NCBI RefSeq assembly: GCF_018617875.1
Contig: NZ_JACSKZ010000002.1
Location: 496,001 to 560,000 of the forward strand
Reading direction: 5' to 3'
DNA: 64,000 bases
Source: Exiguobacterium algae
GTDB lineage: Bacteria > Bacillota > Bacilli > Exiguobacteriales > Exiguobacteriaceae
Position numbers and translations under genes: made by a program. The first letter of the stretch is position 1; each line of letters opens with the position of its first letter. This document shows, piece after piece, positions 35,995 to 44,826 of this stretch. Under the pieces are notes generated by a model. That model made no database searches and had not been told where the DNA came from. It saw only the letters and a list, made by a program, of their open reading frames with translations.

Positions 35995-37704
35995 CTAGCA
36001 TGTTCCTTTCTTTCGCTTCGCGTCAAAGAACGCCTTCGCGTCCTCAAACGAGAGGCAGTTGATGATATCAGACGGCTCGAGATAGGCTTTGCGGGCGTGC
36101 AGCACCCCGAGAGCCATATCTTCCATCATATCCGGGTGGTGGGTATCCGTATTGATCATCACTTTGACCCCTGCCGCCTTCACTTTCTTTAGCGTCGATG
36201 CCGTCAAATCCAACCGGTTCGGGTTGGCGTTCAGCTCGAGCGCCGTTCCGGTCTCTTTTGCCAGTGCGATCAAGCGGTCCTCGTCGATCGGGTACCCGTC
36301 ACGGCGACCGATGAGTCGTCCGGTCGGGTGTGCGATGACGTTGACGTATGGCGACCGGCATGCATTCTCAAGCCGTTCCATGATCTCGTCAACGGATTGG
36401 TCCATCTTCAGGTGAATCGAGGCGACGACATAGTCGAGCGTCTGTAAAAACTCCGGATCGAAGTCGAGTGTCCCGTCCGGACGGATATCCATCTCGACGC
36501 CGCGTAACACGTTCATGTCATGCTTCTCCGCCGCTTCCCGGATTTCCTCGCCTTGTGCCTCGAGCCGCTCCTCGGTCAAGCCGTTGACGAACGTCATTAG
36601 CTTCCCGTGATCGGTGATCGCCATCCACTCATAGCCGCGACCTTTCATCGCCTGGACGAGCTCGTCTACCGTCAGCTTTCCGTCGGACCAGACCGTATGC
36701 ATATGGGCGTCTGCCTTAATATCGTCTAATGTGACGAGTTTCGAGATGTCGTGCTCGAACTCCGCGTGCCCTTCCCGTAGTTCAGGCGGGATGAACGGCA
36801 ATCCGTATCGTTCGAATAACTCGGCTTCCGTCTCCGGTTGCCATAGACCGTCCGCCGTCTCGACACCGTATTCGGAAATCGATTCACCTTTCGCTTTCGC
36901 GAGTTGGCGCATCCGGACGTTATGGTCTTTCGAGCCTGTGAAGTGATGCAACGTCGCCGCAAAGGCTTTCGGTTCGACCATACGGAAGTCGACCGATACC
37001 ATTTCTTCGCGCTCAAGGAGGAGCGACACTTTCGTCTCCCCTGCCGCAATCACTTCATTGATGAACGGGAGCGCTAACAGTTTCTCACGCAGTTCGAGCG
37101 GTTCGTCTGTCGCGATGATAAAGTCGAGGTCCTTACACGTCTCTTCTGCCCGGCGGAAACTCCCGCCGACGGAATGACGCAGGACGAGCGGTTCGTCTTC
37201 CAACACTTTATTCAGTTCTTCCACGATCGGACGCATGACCGCATAGGCAAGGCGCTCCGGACGTGACTCCAGGTTTTTCGCTGCCGCCAAGAGCTTTTCG
37301 ACACTTTTCGCACCGAAGCCCGGAAGAGAAGCAGCTGTCCCGTCTTCGAGCACCTGAATGAGCGACTCGAGGTCGACGACCCCGACTTCACGGAGTTTGC
37401 CGAGTTTTTTCCCACCGAGTCCCTGAATCTTGAGCAATTTCATCAAGCCGAACGGGATTTCTTCCTGCAGCGCCTCGAGCACTTCACTACGTCCCGTATC
37501 ACGATATTCCTCGAGTACGGCCGCTGTCCCTTTCCCGATTCCAGGGATCGAGGTGAAGTCTTCCATTTCTTCAAGTTCAAGCTCCGAGTTTTCAAGAGAC
37601 GTTGCCGCTTTACGGAACGCGTTGATTTTAAACGGGTTCTCGCCCTTGATTTCCATATACTGCGCAATCTTTTCTAAAAGCATCATCGCTTCCACTTTAT
37701 TCAT
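35995..37704 (-). CDS. polX: DNA polymerase/3'-5' exonuclease PolX
   Basis: 569 residues. The N-terminal half is a family X polymerase: helix-hairpin-helix motifs (IPGIGKGTAAVLEEY, IQGLGGKKLGKLREVGV) and the catalytic VGGSFRRAEETCKDLDFIIAT with the two Asp. The C-terminal half is a PHP phosphoesterase with ADAHMHTVWSDG, ITDHG and a late NTDTHHPD. Base-excision repair enzyme. The ATG at 37704 has GAGGGGG upstream. Same operon as zapA, cvpA and mutS2, a conserved Bacillales order. Confidence 0.95.
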   Translation of the reverse strand: MNKVEAMMLLEKIAQYMEIKGENPFKINAFRKAATSLENSELELEEMEDFTSIPGIGKGTAAVLEEYRDTGRSEVLEALQEEIPFGLMKLLKIQGLGGKKLGKLREVGVVDLESLIQVLEDGTAASLPGFGAKSVEKLLAAAKNLESRPERLAYAVMRPIVEELNKVLEDEPLVLRHSVGGSFRRAEETCKDLDFIIATDEPLELREKLLALPFINEVIAAGETKVSLLLEREEMVSVDFRMVEPKAFAATLHHFTGSKDHNVRMRQLAKAKGESISEYGVETADGLWQPETEAELFERYGLPFIPPELREGHAEFEHDISKLVTLDDIKADAHMHTVWSDGKLTVDELVQAMKGRGYEWMAITDHGKLMTFVNGLTEERLEAQGEEIREAAEKHDMNVLRGVEMDIRPDGTLDFDPEFLQTLDYVVASIHLKMDQSVDEIMERLENACRSPYVNVIAHPTGRLIGRRDGYPIDEDRLIALAKETGTALELNANPNRLDLTASTLKKVKAAGVKVMINTDTHHPDMMEDMALGVLHARKAYLEPSDIINCLSFEDAKAFFDAKRKKGTC

Positions 37705-37730
37705 GCTTTTCCCCCTCTTCACACAGAAAA

Positions 37731-37764
37731 GACCGAGACACAAGCACTAGCTTGCATTCCGGCC
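37731..37764 (-). terminator. possible weak terminator between cvpA and polX
   Basis: On the minus strand a 15-base stem with one mismatch and some G-T pairs around loop TAGT, followed by TTTTCTG. It may lower transcription into polX and mutS2. Confidence 0.45.
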
Positions 37765-37771
37765 TGTCGTG

Positions 37772-38308
37772 TCACAACATCTTATTTGAGAACCAATCCG
37801 AAAGATATGGTGTATCTTGAATGATGTATGTCGCAAGTGACGAGTTGTCGACGGCATTTTGGACGCCTGCCATCGGTACGAACGCAATCACCCATAGAAT
37901 GAAGAACGTGATGACGTAGGCTTCGAAAAATCCGAGTACTGCTCCGATCAACCCTTTCAATTGGCGTAAAACCGGCAAGTCCGTCAAGAAATCGAGCATC
38001 GCCAGGATGAGATGCAAAACGAGTTTCGTGATGAGGAACAAGACGACGAACCAAAAGACGTTATAAAATGTCATCTCGATCCCTGAAAGTGAATTCAAAT
38101 CGAGGACACCGCCCGGCAACGTCCCGTCCAGTTGCGATGGATACGGGATCCAAAGCTTGAACGCCTCCGCTAAGTCTTTATAGTAGGCATTCGCGACAAG
38201 AAAACTGATAATGAGCGCGACCCAATGTCCGAGCTGGATAATCGCCCCACGACGGAAGCCATTGACGATTCCGATAAACAAGAAAAACAGAATAAGTAGC
38301 GTAACCAT
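37772..38308 (-). CDS. cvpA: CvpA-family membrane protein
   Basis: 178 residues with four to five hydrophobic segments. The family pattern is seen in LFFLFIGIVNGFRRGAIIQLGHWVAL at the N-terminus and LPVLRQLKGLIGAVLGFFEAYVI later. Family named after a colicin V production factor; its role in Gram-positives is unclear. Nine bases after zapA. Confidence 0.85.
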   Translation of the reverse strand: MVTLLILFFLFIGIVNGFRRGAIIQLGHWVALIISFLVANAYYKDLAEAFKLWIPYPSQLDGTLPGGVLDLNSLSGIEMTFYNVFWFVVLFLITKLVLHLILAMLDFLTDLPVLRQLKGLIGAVLGFFEAYVITFFILWVIAFVPMAGVQNAVDNSSLATYIIQDTPYLSDWFSNKML

Positions 38309-38316
38309 GGATTGAA

Positions 38317-38538
38317 TTATTCTCCCACATTTCGTTTAGTTTTGACGTGGTCGCTCGCGATTTGAATCGCAGCCAAGACCGCTGCTTGACGAGCGTCTAG
38401 ATGAGGGGATTGTTCACGAATCTCGCGGATTTTACTGTCGACCAAAAAGCCTACTTCCCTCACATGATCGGCGGGCTCTTCGCTTACAATCGTATAGTCT
38501 TGTCCCGCAATGTGAATTGTTGTTCGTTGCATCTGCAC
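38317..38538 (-). CDS. zapA: cell-division protein ZapA
   Basis: 73 residues from a GTG start with AAAGGAGG upstream; an ATG two codons later is also possible. The family opening RTTIHIAGQDYTIVSEEPADHVREVGFLVDSKI and ARQAAVLAAIQIASDHV are clear. ZapA binds and bundles FtsZ at mid-cell. First gene of the operon. Confidence 0.9.
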   Translation of the reverse strand: MQMQRTTIHIAGQDYTIVSEEPADHVREVGFLVDSKIREIREQSPHLDARQAAVLAAIQIASDHVKTKRNVGE

Positions 38539-38757
38539 GCGTCACCCCTCCTTTACGTCTATTCAAAATTAATCATAACATCGTTTTTATATTAGGAAAA
38601 GGAGAAGCCCCTTCACTTGATATGTACAAGTTTTTCTAATACCCTAATTTGAAGTTGTCAAACGTCTTTCTTTCAATTTGTTGAACGGGAGGGTGGCAAC
38701 GCGTGCGAAAATGTGCGAAAATATCAACTATTCAAACAGATAGAAAGGATGATTGAT

Positions 38758-39963
38758 TTGAAATTACGCATGGGCCTCCTAGGTCGCATCATCATCGCGA
38801 TCGCTTTCGGGATTTTATTAGGAAGCATCGTACCGGAAAGTCAGAACTGGATCGTCCGGACGTTTGTCACGTTCAACACGGTCTTCGGGCAGTTCTTAGG
38901 CTTTGCGATTCCACTCATTATTCTTGCTTTTATCATCCCTGGTATCGGGGAACTTGGAAAAGGGGCTGGAAAGCTCGTCGGGCTGACAGCGCTCATCGCT
39001 TACGTGTCGACCGTCCTTGCCGGGACGCTCGCCTACTTCGCAACGAGCAATTTGTTCCCACGCATTTTGACACAGTCGGAAGCGTCGGCTGAAAATCCGG
39101 AAGAAGCCCTCTTAAAAGGATTCATGGAAATGGAGATTCCACCGGTGTTCGGCGTCATGACCGCACTCATTCTAGCTTTCGTCATCGGGATTGGAATTGC
39201 CGCCATCGAGAGTAAACGCTCGCTTGAACTGGCGATGGATTTCCGGGATATCATCGAGCTGTTGATCAGCAAGGTCATCATCCCGCTCCTCCCGTTCCAC
39301 ATCGCAGGAATCTTCATGAACATGACGTATGCCGGACAAGTCGCTGAGATTCTTTCGGTCTTCTCGCTCGTCTTCGTCACGATCATCGTCCTGCATATGA
39401 CAATGCTCATGATTCAATATTCGATCGCCGGCGGTCTCAACAAAGAGAATCCGTTCAAGCTGCTGAAAACGATGATGCCGGCTTACTTCACAGCCATCGG
39501 GACACAATCATCGGCCGCGACCATTCCGGTCACACTCCGCCAAGCGAAAGCGAACAAGACGGATGAAGGGGTGGCCAACTTCGTCATCCCGCTCTCGGCA
39601 ACGATCCATCTATCCGGATCAACGATCACCCTCACTTCTGTCGGGGTCGCGCTCATGTACTTGAATGGCATGCCACTCTCTTACGCGCTCGTCCTCAAGT
39701 TCATTCTCGCACTCGGCGTGACGATGATTGCCGCTCCCGGCGTTCCAGGCGGGGCCGTCATGGCAGCCCTTGGATTGTTCGGGTCAATTCTCGGATTTGA
39801 CGAGACGATGCTCAGCCTTGTCATCGCCCTCTACTTGGCACAAGATAGCTTCGGTACGGCAACGAACGTCACAGGTGACGGTGCCATTGCAAAAATCGTC
39901 CACTACTTCAAGCACCATACAAATCTTCTCGAGACGAAGTCGTCAAAAGAAGAAGCCGCATAA
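38758..39963 (+). CDS. dicarboxylate/amino acid:cation symporter
   Basis: 401 residues from a TTG start, which stands after GAAAGGA; upstream in-frame ATGs are badly placed. Typical DAACS carrier: eight helices and two re-entrant loops, with the serine-rich loop AIGTQSSAATIPVTLRQA and, near the end, LAQDSFGTATNVTGDGA carrying the Asp/Asn residues that bind substrate and Na+. Substrate (glutamate, aspartate, dicarboxylate or serine) cannot be told. Confidence 0.88.
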   Translation: MKLRMGLLGRIIIAIAFGILLGSIVPESQNWIVRTFVTFNTVFGQFLGFAIPLIILAFIIPGIGELGKGAGKLVGLTALIAYVSTVLAGTLAYFATSNLFPRILTQSEASAENPEEALLKGFMEMEIPPVFGVMTALILAFVIGIGIAAIESKRSLELAMDFRDIIELLISKVIIPLLPFHIAGIFMNMTYAGQVAEILSVFSLVFVTIIVLHMTMLMIQYSIAGGLNKENPFKLLKTMMPAYFTAIGTQSSAATIPVTLRQAKANKTDEGVANFVIPLSATIHLSGSTITLTSVGVALMYLNGMPLSYALVLKFILALGVTMIAAPGVPGGAVMAALGLFGSILGFDETMLSLVIALYLAQDSFGTATNVTGDGAIAKIVHYFKHHTNLLETKSSKEEAA

Positions 39964-39973
39964 TGTTTCACAG

Positions 39974-40001
39974 AACGGGCAAGCCAGAAGGTTTGCCCGT
40001 T
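39974..40001 (+). terminator. terminator of the symporter gene
   Basis: AACGGGCAA/TTGCCCGTT stem, followed by TTTCTT. Confidence 0.85.
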
Positions 40002-40039
40002 TTTCTTACATACCTTACATATAGGAAGGAAAGATTCAT

Positions 40040-40885
40040 ATGAAATGGATTCAATGGAAGGACACGTTTGAATTTGCAGAGCGGGTCATGCCCCGCTTAC
40101 TTGAGGAAGAGGCGAAACACAGTCTGATGATCGGGGTGCTCGACAATATCAAACAAGGGGTTTATGAGACGTATCATCAGTTCACGGTAGAAGAGGATGG
40201 AGAACTCCTTGCCATCCTGCAGGTGACGCCACCGCACCCGCTTCATTACATCGTCTTGTCAAAAGAAAAACAAGACGAGATTGCCCGTTTCGTCATCCCT
40301 CACCTCATCGAGCTCCAGATTCCGTTCGTCGACGTCGTCTCCGAGAGAGAACAGGCAGAACGATTTGGCGCCGTCTGGCAAGAGGTGACACATCAATCGA
40401 CCGAGACATTCATGTCACAGCGCTTATATCGCCTCGATACGGTGAATGACGTCGAGATGGCGAACGGAAGGATGCGACTGGCGACACATGAAGACCAACC
40501 TCAACTTGAGGCCTGGTACCATGCCTTCGAGAAAGAATCCGGCCTCCGCGACTCAGCTCCTGAAATAGTCACCCGGGCGGTCACGATGATGATCGAGAAG
40601 GAGGATGCGTTCTTTTGGGAAGTCGACGGGCACGTCGTGTCGTGCGCCAAAAAGTCCCGACCGACCGCAAACGGGATCACCGTCTCATTCGTGTACACGT
40701 CCCCTGACGCACGTGGGCAAGGATATGCCTGCACCCTCGTCGCCGAACTCAGCCGTCACTTGCTCGAGACAAAGTCATTTTGCACACTCTACACGGACCT
40801 TACGAATCCGACATCCAATAAGATCTATCAGGAAGTTGGATACTACCCGATCATGAACGCCACTTGGATACGACTCAGTAGATGA
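40040..40885 (+). CDS. GNAT-family N-acetyltransferase
   Basis: 281 residues. The C-terminal half is a GNAT fold with the acetyl-CoA motif VSFVYTSPDARGQGYACTLVAELSRHLLE and a late LYTDLTNPTSNKIYQEVGYYPI. The N-terminal half (about 130 residues) looks like a degenerate second GNAT domain. AGGAAGGAAAG stands before the ATG. Substrate unknown. Confidence 0.82.
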   Translation: MKWIQWKDTFEFAERVMPRLLEEEAKHSLMIGVLDNIKQGVYETYHQFTVEEDGELLAILQVTPPHPLHYIVLSKEKQDEIARFVIPHLIELQIPFVDVVSEREQAERFGAVWQEVTHQSTETFMSQRLYRLDTVNDVEMANGRMRLATHEDQPQLEAWYHAFEKESGLRDSAPEIVTRAVTMMIEKEDAFFWEVDGHVVSCAKKSRPTANGITVSFVYTSPDARGQGYACTLVAELSRHLLETKSFCTLYTDLTNPTSNKIYQEVGYYPIMNATWIRLSR

Positions 40886-40890
40886 AATGC

Positions 40891-40924
40891 ATCGCCTCCC
40901 CTATACTGAAAAGGTGGAGGCGAT
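40891..40924 (+). promoter_or_regulatory. hairpin masking a ribosome binding site
   Basis: ATCGCCTCC (40891-40899) pairs perfectly with GGAGGCGAT (40916-40924) around a 16-base loop. The right arm includes the GGAGG that would serve the small gene at 40929. It may also act as a weak terminator for the acetyltransferase gene. Confidence 0.5.
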
Positions 40925-40928
40925 TTTG

Positions 40929-41099
40929 ATGAACCGATTTCGTTTCGTATAGCGCGCCTTACTTGTCGCTGTCTTTTTGTACATGTTGATCGTCGGTGGA
41001 CTAAGTGTCCTGAACGACCCGAACTGGGACACGCTTTGGCTGAGTGTGATCGGGGCGGCATTACTCACCTTTATCATATTTCAGACATCAAAAAAGTGA
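40929..41099 (+). pseudogene. small membrane protein gene broken by an in-frame TAG
   Basis: An ATG eight bases after GGTGGAGG opens a 56-codon frame to a TGA at 41097, interrupted by TAG at codon 8 (40950-40952). The rest encodes two hydrophobic helices (LLVAVFLYMLIVGGLSV and LSVIGAALLTFIIFQ) separated by a polar loop with NDPNWDT, a plausible two-span membrane protein. The intact ribosome site, coherent frame and terminator just after it suggest a recently inactivated gene. A sequencing error or stop read-through would be alternatives. Confidence 0.6.
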
Positions 41100-41123
41100 T
41101 CGACGCGGTCGTCGATCACTTTT
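41092..41123. terminator. bidirectional terminator
   Basis: Perfect 14-base stem AAAAGTGATCGACG/CGTCGATCACTTTT with loop CGGT, between the broken small gene and the convergent M23 hydrolase gene. Confidence 0.9.
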
Positions 41124-41130
41124 ATTGTGT

Positions 41131-42408
41131 TTAGAAGAATGATGACGGGTTGACTGTGTTCCCCGCGCTTGTAGCTGAGTAAGAATAGCCGCCTTTGTGG
41201 ATCTCGAAGTGAAGGTGTGAACCTGTCGAGTTCCCTGTGCTACCCATTTTCCCGATGTTTTGACCTTGTGATACACGTTGTCCGGCAGAAACCGATACCG
41301 AGCTCATGTGCGCGTATACCGTCGTCCAAACTTGACCGTTGATGACGTGTGCGATCATGACGTGGTTTCCGTATGCGCCACCCCAACCTGCACGGATGAC
41401 CGTACCTGTTTGAGAAGCATAGATTGGTGTACCGACAGGACCTGCGATATCAAATCCGTTGTGGAATGAGTATCCATGTGCGCCGCTAGCATGACCCCAG
41501 CCTTGTGAACGGCGACCGTTTGCCGGAAGTTGGAACATGCCGCCACTTGAAGGCTTAGACGCCACAGGTGCTGTTGCAGTACCTGAAGAGCTGTTTGCGC
41601 TTTGTTGCTTCTTCGCAGCCGCTGCACGACGTGCTTCTTCTTCAGCACGACGTTGTGCTTCGATTTCAGCTTGAATCGCTTTCTCTTGCGCTTTGAGTGT
41701 TGACTCCATCTCTTGAAGGCTCATGAGTTTCGATTCGAACTTCACTTTCTCTGCCTCGAGTTTTTTGATTTTCGCTGCGCGTTCTTTCATTTTCTTGTCG
41801 AGCTCTTTTTGACGCTGCTCGAGTACTTCTTTTTGTTTGACGAGTGAGTCACGCTCTGACTTCAACTCAGCCTGTGCCTTAGCGAGCTTATCTTTCGTCG
41901 CTTGGTACTCATCGAAGATTTGTTTGTCGTTCTCTTGGATCGTACCCGCTGTAATCATGCGCGTGATCAAATCGCTGAAGTTTTTCGAACCGAAGATGAA
42001 CTCTGCCCAGTTGACTGACGAGCCACCGTTCTTTTGCATCGTCGCCATACGCTCTTTCATGAGGTCTTCCTGTGCTTTCATTTTCGCTTCGTACTTTTTG
42101 ATTTGTGCTTGGAGTTGTTTGATTTTCTCTTCAGTTGCACGAATCTCAGCTTTTTTCTGAGCGACGTCGTTGATGACGTCTTGGAGTTCAGCATCTAACT
42201 TATTGATTTCCTGTTGCTCTTTGCTGATCGCTTGCTCACGTGATTTAATCGAAGCGTTCGCCCGCGACTGTTCACTGCTGTTCTTCTTCTGTTGTTCTTG
42301 TACTTTCTTCTGCTTCTCTGTAAGTGAGGCCGCATAAGTCGGTGACGTGCCGCCAATCAAAAGTGCGCCTAGAGTGACTGTTGCTGCGAATTTCTTCAAG
42401 TTAAACAA
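41131..42408 (-). CDS. secreted M23 peptidase with coiled-coil domain (EnvC/CwlO-like)
   Basis: 425 residues. Signal peptide (FAATVTLGALLIGGTSPTYAA), then a long Lys/Glu/Gln-rich coiled coil to about residue 275, a short Ser/Ala-rich linker, and an M23 metallopeptidase with HNGFDIAGPVGTPIYA and HLHFEIH supplying zinc ligands. It has the build of Gram-positive hydrolases linked to FtsEX and of EnvC-type activators. It should cut peptidoglycan cross-links during growth or division. A WalR-like site lies upstream. Confidence 0.88.
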   Translation of the reverse strand: MFNLKKFAATVTLGALLIGGTSPTYAASLTEKQKKVQEQQKKNSSEQSRANASIKSREQAISKEQQEINKLDAELQDVINDVAQKKAEIRATEEKIKQLQAQIKKYEAKMKAQEDLMKERMATMQKNGGSSVNWAEFIFGSKNFSDLITRMITAGTIQENDKQIFDEYQATKDKLAKAQAELKSERDSLVKQKEVLEQRQKELDKKMKERAAKIKKLEAEKVKFESKLMSLQEMESTLKAQEKAIQAEIEAQRRAEEEARRAAAAKKQQSANSSSGTATAPVASKPSSGGMFQLPANGRRSQGWGHASGAHGYSFHNGFDIAGPVGTPIYASQTGTVIRAGWGGAYGNHVMIAHVINGQVWTTVYAHMSSVSVSAGQRVSQGQNIGKMGSTGNSTGSHLHFEIHKGGYSYSATSAGNTVNPSSFF

Positions 42409-42504
42409 TGTGCTTCCCTCCGCTGAGTCTCGTGTATTTTTATCTATAATCGTTCGTGTAGTTTCTAATTAAGAAGTGCGAGAATTTCTTTCGCTCTGTG
42501 ACTC

Positions 42505-42548
42505 ATTATATCAATCTAAACCCAAAATTATTTTACACTTATATTTCA
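42505..42548 (-). promoter_or_regulatory. promoter and WalR-like box of the M23 gene
   Basis: On the minus strand TATAAT (42505-42510) is a perfect -10 box without a good -35. In its place, 21 bases upstream, lies TGAAAT-N5-TGTAAA (42532-42548), one mismatch from the WalR consensus TGTWAH-N5-TGTWAH. WalR controls many autolysin genes in Bacillus and Staphylococcus. The rest of the gap (42409-42697) is AT-rich with nothing else I can name. Confidence 0.4.
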
Positions 42549-42649
42549 ATCATATGACATTGACCTAATTTAGGTTTTATACTGTAAAAAACGTGGGTAT
42601 AAGTATAAATTTGCTCAAAATCCTGTCACAAAATAATTTTTGAAAACAA

Positions 42650-42674
42650 AAAAGCGCCTGATGAAAGCGCTTTT
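42650..42674 (-). terminator. terminator of the VanZ-like gene
   Basis: AAAAGCGC/GCGCTTTT stem with a nine-base loop, then TTGTTTTC on the minus strand. Confidence 0.75.
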
Positions 42675-42697
42675 CACATAGTAACTACCGTTACTTT

Positions 42698-43216
42698 TTA
42701 GCCCAAAGAAATATACCCGGTTCGCTTTTGAGTCTTTCCTTTTCGTAGTGCTAAATAAATTCCGCCGACCAACAGCACGCCGAACATCGCTCCGGTACTG
42801 TCTAACAGGACGTCTTGCAACAACGGCGTCCGTTCAGGCGTCAAACTTTGATGGGTCTCATCAAAAATTGCAACCGTGTTGGAGAGGGTCCAGGCAAAGA
42901 GCAATGTCAGACTGACATGCAGGCTCGTCCGGGACACAGCCTTCACAAATAAGAAGCCGAGTGCGAAAAAGGTAAAGAAATGAGCGGCTTTTCGAATTAA
43001 AAATTCAATCAATCCGGCAGTCCCTTTCGTTTCGAGAGACACCTCATGAGAGGCATAATCGAACTGTACCTTTTCCAAAGTCGGCTCGATCCATGACCAG
43101 TTCACTTTTTCAAGCGGTGAGACGATACTTTGGTCCGAGTACGGAGTCGCACTCGAGAAGAACAAGCCAAGTAGAATAATCGCAATCCATAAGAATTCAT
43201 TTTTTAAAATACGCAT
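42698..43216 (-). CDS. VanZ-family membrane protein
   Basis: 172 residues from the ATG at 43216 (AAAGGAAC upstream). Pattern of the VanZ family: a first helix, KAAHFFTFFALGFLFVKA, the acidic DETHQSLTPERTPLLQDVLLDSTGAMFGVLL and a last helix. Proteins of this family include one that gives low-level teicoplanin resistance, but no van genes are nearby and its role here is unknown. Confidence 0.85.
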   Translation of the reverse strand: MRILKNEFLWIAIILLGLFFSSATPYSDQSIVSPLEKVNWSWIEPTLEKVQFDYASHEVSLETKGTAGLIEFLIRKAAHFFTFFALGFLFVKAVSRTSLHVSLTLLFAWTLSNTVAIFDETHQSLTPERTPLLQDVLLDSTGAMFGVLLVGGIYLALRKGKTQKRTGYISLG

Positions 43217-43351
43217 AACACCGTTCCTTTCTACAACGTTTTTCATTATACGGGTTACGAAGAATGATTAATGTAACAGTGACATCATGATTTTATAACA
43301 ATTTGATTGCGGCCAGCCGATTGAAACTCGTGATTCGCAGTCGTGCCTTGC

Positions 43352-43357
43352 TATAAT
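43352..43357 (+). promoter_or_regulatory. extended -10 promoter of the glutathione peroxidase gene
   Basis: TGCTATAAT (perfect -10 with the TG extension) lies 23 bases before the start codon; a -35 is not evident, as is common for extended -10 promoters. Confidence 0.5.
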
Positions 43358-43379
43358 GGTCGTAAAAGGGGGAAGTAAG

Positions 43380-43853
43380 ATGATTTATGATTTTGAAGCA
43401 ATGGACATGAAAGGACAAGTACAGCCTTTATCCGACTACAAGGGGGATGTGCTGCTCATCGTCAATACGGCGAGCAAGTGCGGGTTTACACCGCAGTTTG
43501 AAGGGCTCGAAAAACTGTATCATACGTATAAGGATCAAGGTCTGCAAATTTTAGGTTTTCCATGCAATCAGTTCGGTAAGCAAGATCCCGGGTCAAATGA
43601 AGAGATTCAAGAATTTTGTCAATTGAACTACGGTGTCTCCTTCCCTATGTTCGCCAAAGTCGACGTGAACGGAAAAGAGGCACACCCGCTCTTCCAATAT
43701 TTATCGAAAGAGGCACCCGGTCTTCTCGGGTCAAAAACAATCAAATGGAACTTTACGAAATTCCTCGTCGATCGGCAAGGGAATGTGATTGAGCGGTTCT
43801 CCCCTCAAACAACACCTGATGAGATCGAAGATGCGATTCGAAAGTTGATGTAA
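43380..43853 (+). CDS. glutathione peroxidase-like thiol peroxidase
   Basis: 157 residues. The active site NTASKCGFT has Cys (C34) where animal enzymes have selenocysteine; [12 protein letters not shown] and [13 protein letters not shown] supply the Gln, Trp and Asn of the catalytic set. Bacterial enzymes of this kind (BsaA) mostly use thioredoxin to reduce peroxides. The ATG at 43380 follows GGGGGAAG. Confidence 0.92.
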   Translation: MIYDFEAMDMKGQVQPLSDYKGDVLLIVNTASKCGFTPQFEGLEKLYHTYKDQGLQILGFPCNQFGKQDPGSNEEIQEFCQLNYGVSFPMFAKVDVNGKEAHPLFQYLSKEAPGLLGSKTIKWNFTKFLVDRQGNVIERFSPQTTPDEIEDAIRKLM

Positions 43854-43859
43854 TCATAA

Positions 43860-43889
43860 AAAAGGATGGCTCCTCGGAGTCATCCTTTT
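43860..43889. terminator. bidirectional terminator
   Basis: AAAAGGATG/CATCCTTTT stem with further inner pairing, between the peroxidase gene and the convergent CAP gene. Confidence 0.8.
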
Positions 43890-44808
43890 ATCGTGGGGTA
43901 ATGAAATTGATTGTATAAAACGGACTATCGTCCTCACTATAGGCGAGACCGACTGCGGCGTGTGTAAAATTCGGCTGCATGATATTTTCCCGATGCCCTT
44001 TTGAGTTCATCAGTCCCCAGTGAGCATGAAACACGCTCATCTGCCCCATCGCCAAATTTTCACCGGCCATCGTATAAGTCAATCCAGCCTCGTCCATCCG
44101 GTTGAACGGGTCACGGCCTTGCGGGTCCGTGTGACTGAAAAAATCATTCTCGGCCATGTTTTGGCTGTGCGCACGGACGACAGGATACAGGGGCTCATAA
44201 TACGCCAGTGCGTCGAGACCAAATTTCTCACGATCCCAGTTCATCAAAATGCGCATCAGTCGCTCGTTTGCGACCGTCCCTTCTTTCGAGAGGTCGCCGT
44301 AATATCCGTCACTCGCTTCTTCGACGCGACGGTCGACGGATAAAATCCCTTTCAGGCGGTCATCATCATGTTGATCGAAAAAGAAAGTCACGTAACTCCC
44401 ATCGATGGCGAAGACCTCGAATGACGGGTCGTCCGGAATCAAATAGCGGTTCAAGCCTTTGTTGTACGAACGGACGGACTCGAATCCGATTTTTTCGACC
44501 TCGTCCCGTGTCGTCTGATCGAGGATCAACCCTTCAAACGTGCTCTCGGATTCAAACTGATAAAATCCCTTCTTCGCACCGTTCTGGTCAATCAACTCTA
44601 AGACCCGGTTGCCCCCACGTTCGACTAAATACCACTCATGCCCGTCATACTGACTCGCAAACTTGGGCGCATCGGTCATGACCAGCTCATCTGCGATTTC
44701 AGACGACTTCACTTGAACGCTTGTCGGAGCAGATACGTTGGGAATCTCAACCTTCCAGGCCGCGTACAATCCGATGGCGATCAAGACGATCATTAATTTT
44801 CGGAACAT
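43888..44808 (-). CDS. CAP-domain protein, YkwD/CAP-associated type
   Basis: 306 residues. One N-terminal hydrophobic segment, then a domain of about 140 residues (TFEGLILDQTTRDEVEKIGFE...FFFDQH) of the CAP-associated type, then a CAP (SCP/PR1) domain with HSQNMAENDFFSHTDPQG, GENLAMGQ and SKGHRENIMQPNFTHAAVG. Exported or membrane-anchored. The family's role at the bacterial cell surface is not settled. Confidence 0.85.
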   Translation of the reverse strand: MFRKLMIVLIAIGLYAAWKVEIPNVSAPTSVQVKSSEIADELVMTDAPKFASQYDGHEWYLVERGGNRVLELIDQNGAKKGFYQFESESTFEGLILDQTTRDEVEKIGFESVRSYNKGLNRYLIPDDPSFEVFAIDGSYVTFFFDQHDDDRLKGILSVDRRVEEASDGYYGDLSKEGTVANERLMRILMNWDREKFGLDALAYYEPLYPVVRAHSQNMAENDFFSHTDPQGRDPFNRMDEAGLTYTMAGENLAMGQMSVFHAHWGLMNSKGHRENIMQPNFTHAAVGLAYSEDDSPFYTINFITPR

Positions 44809-44826
44809 GGCTCCTCCTTTCTCACC

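Noticed and set aside
42698-43216. VanZ protein as sign of glycopeptide resistance
   Set aside because: No vanR/S/H/A/X genes nearby; the family is common in Gram-positive chromosomes.
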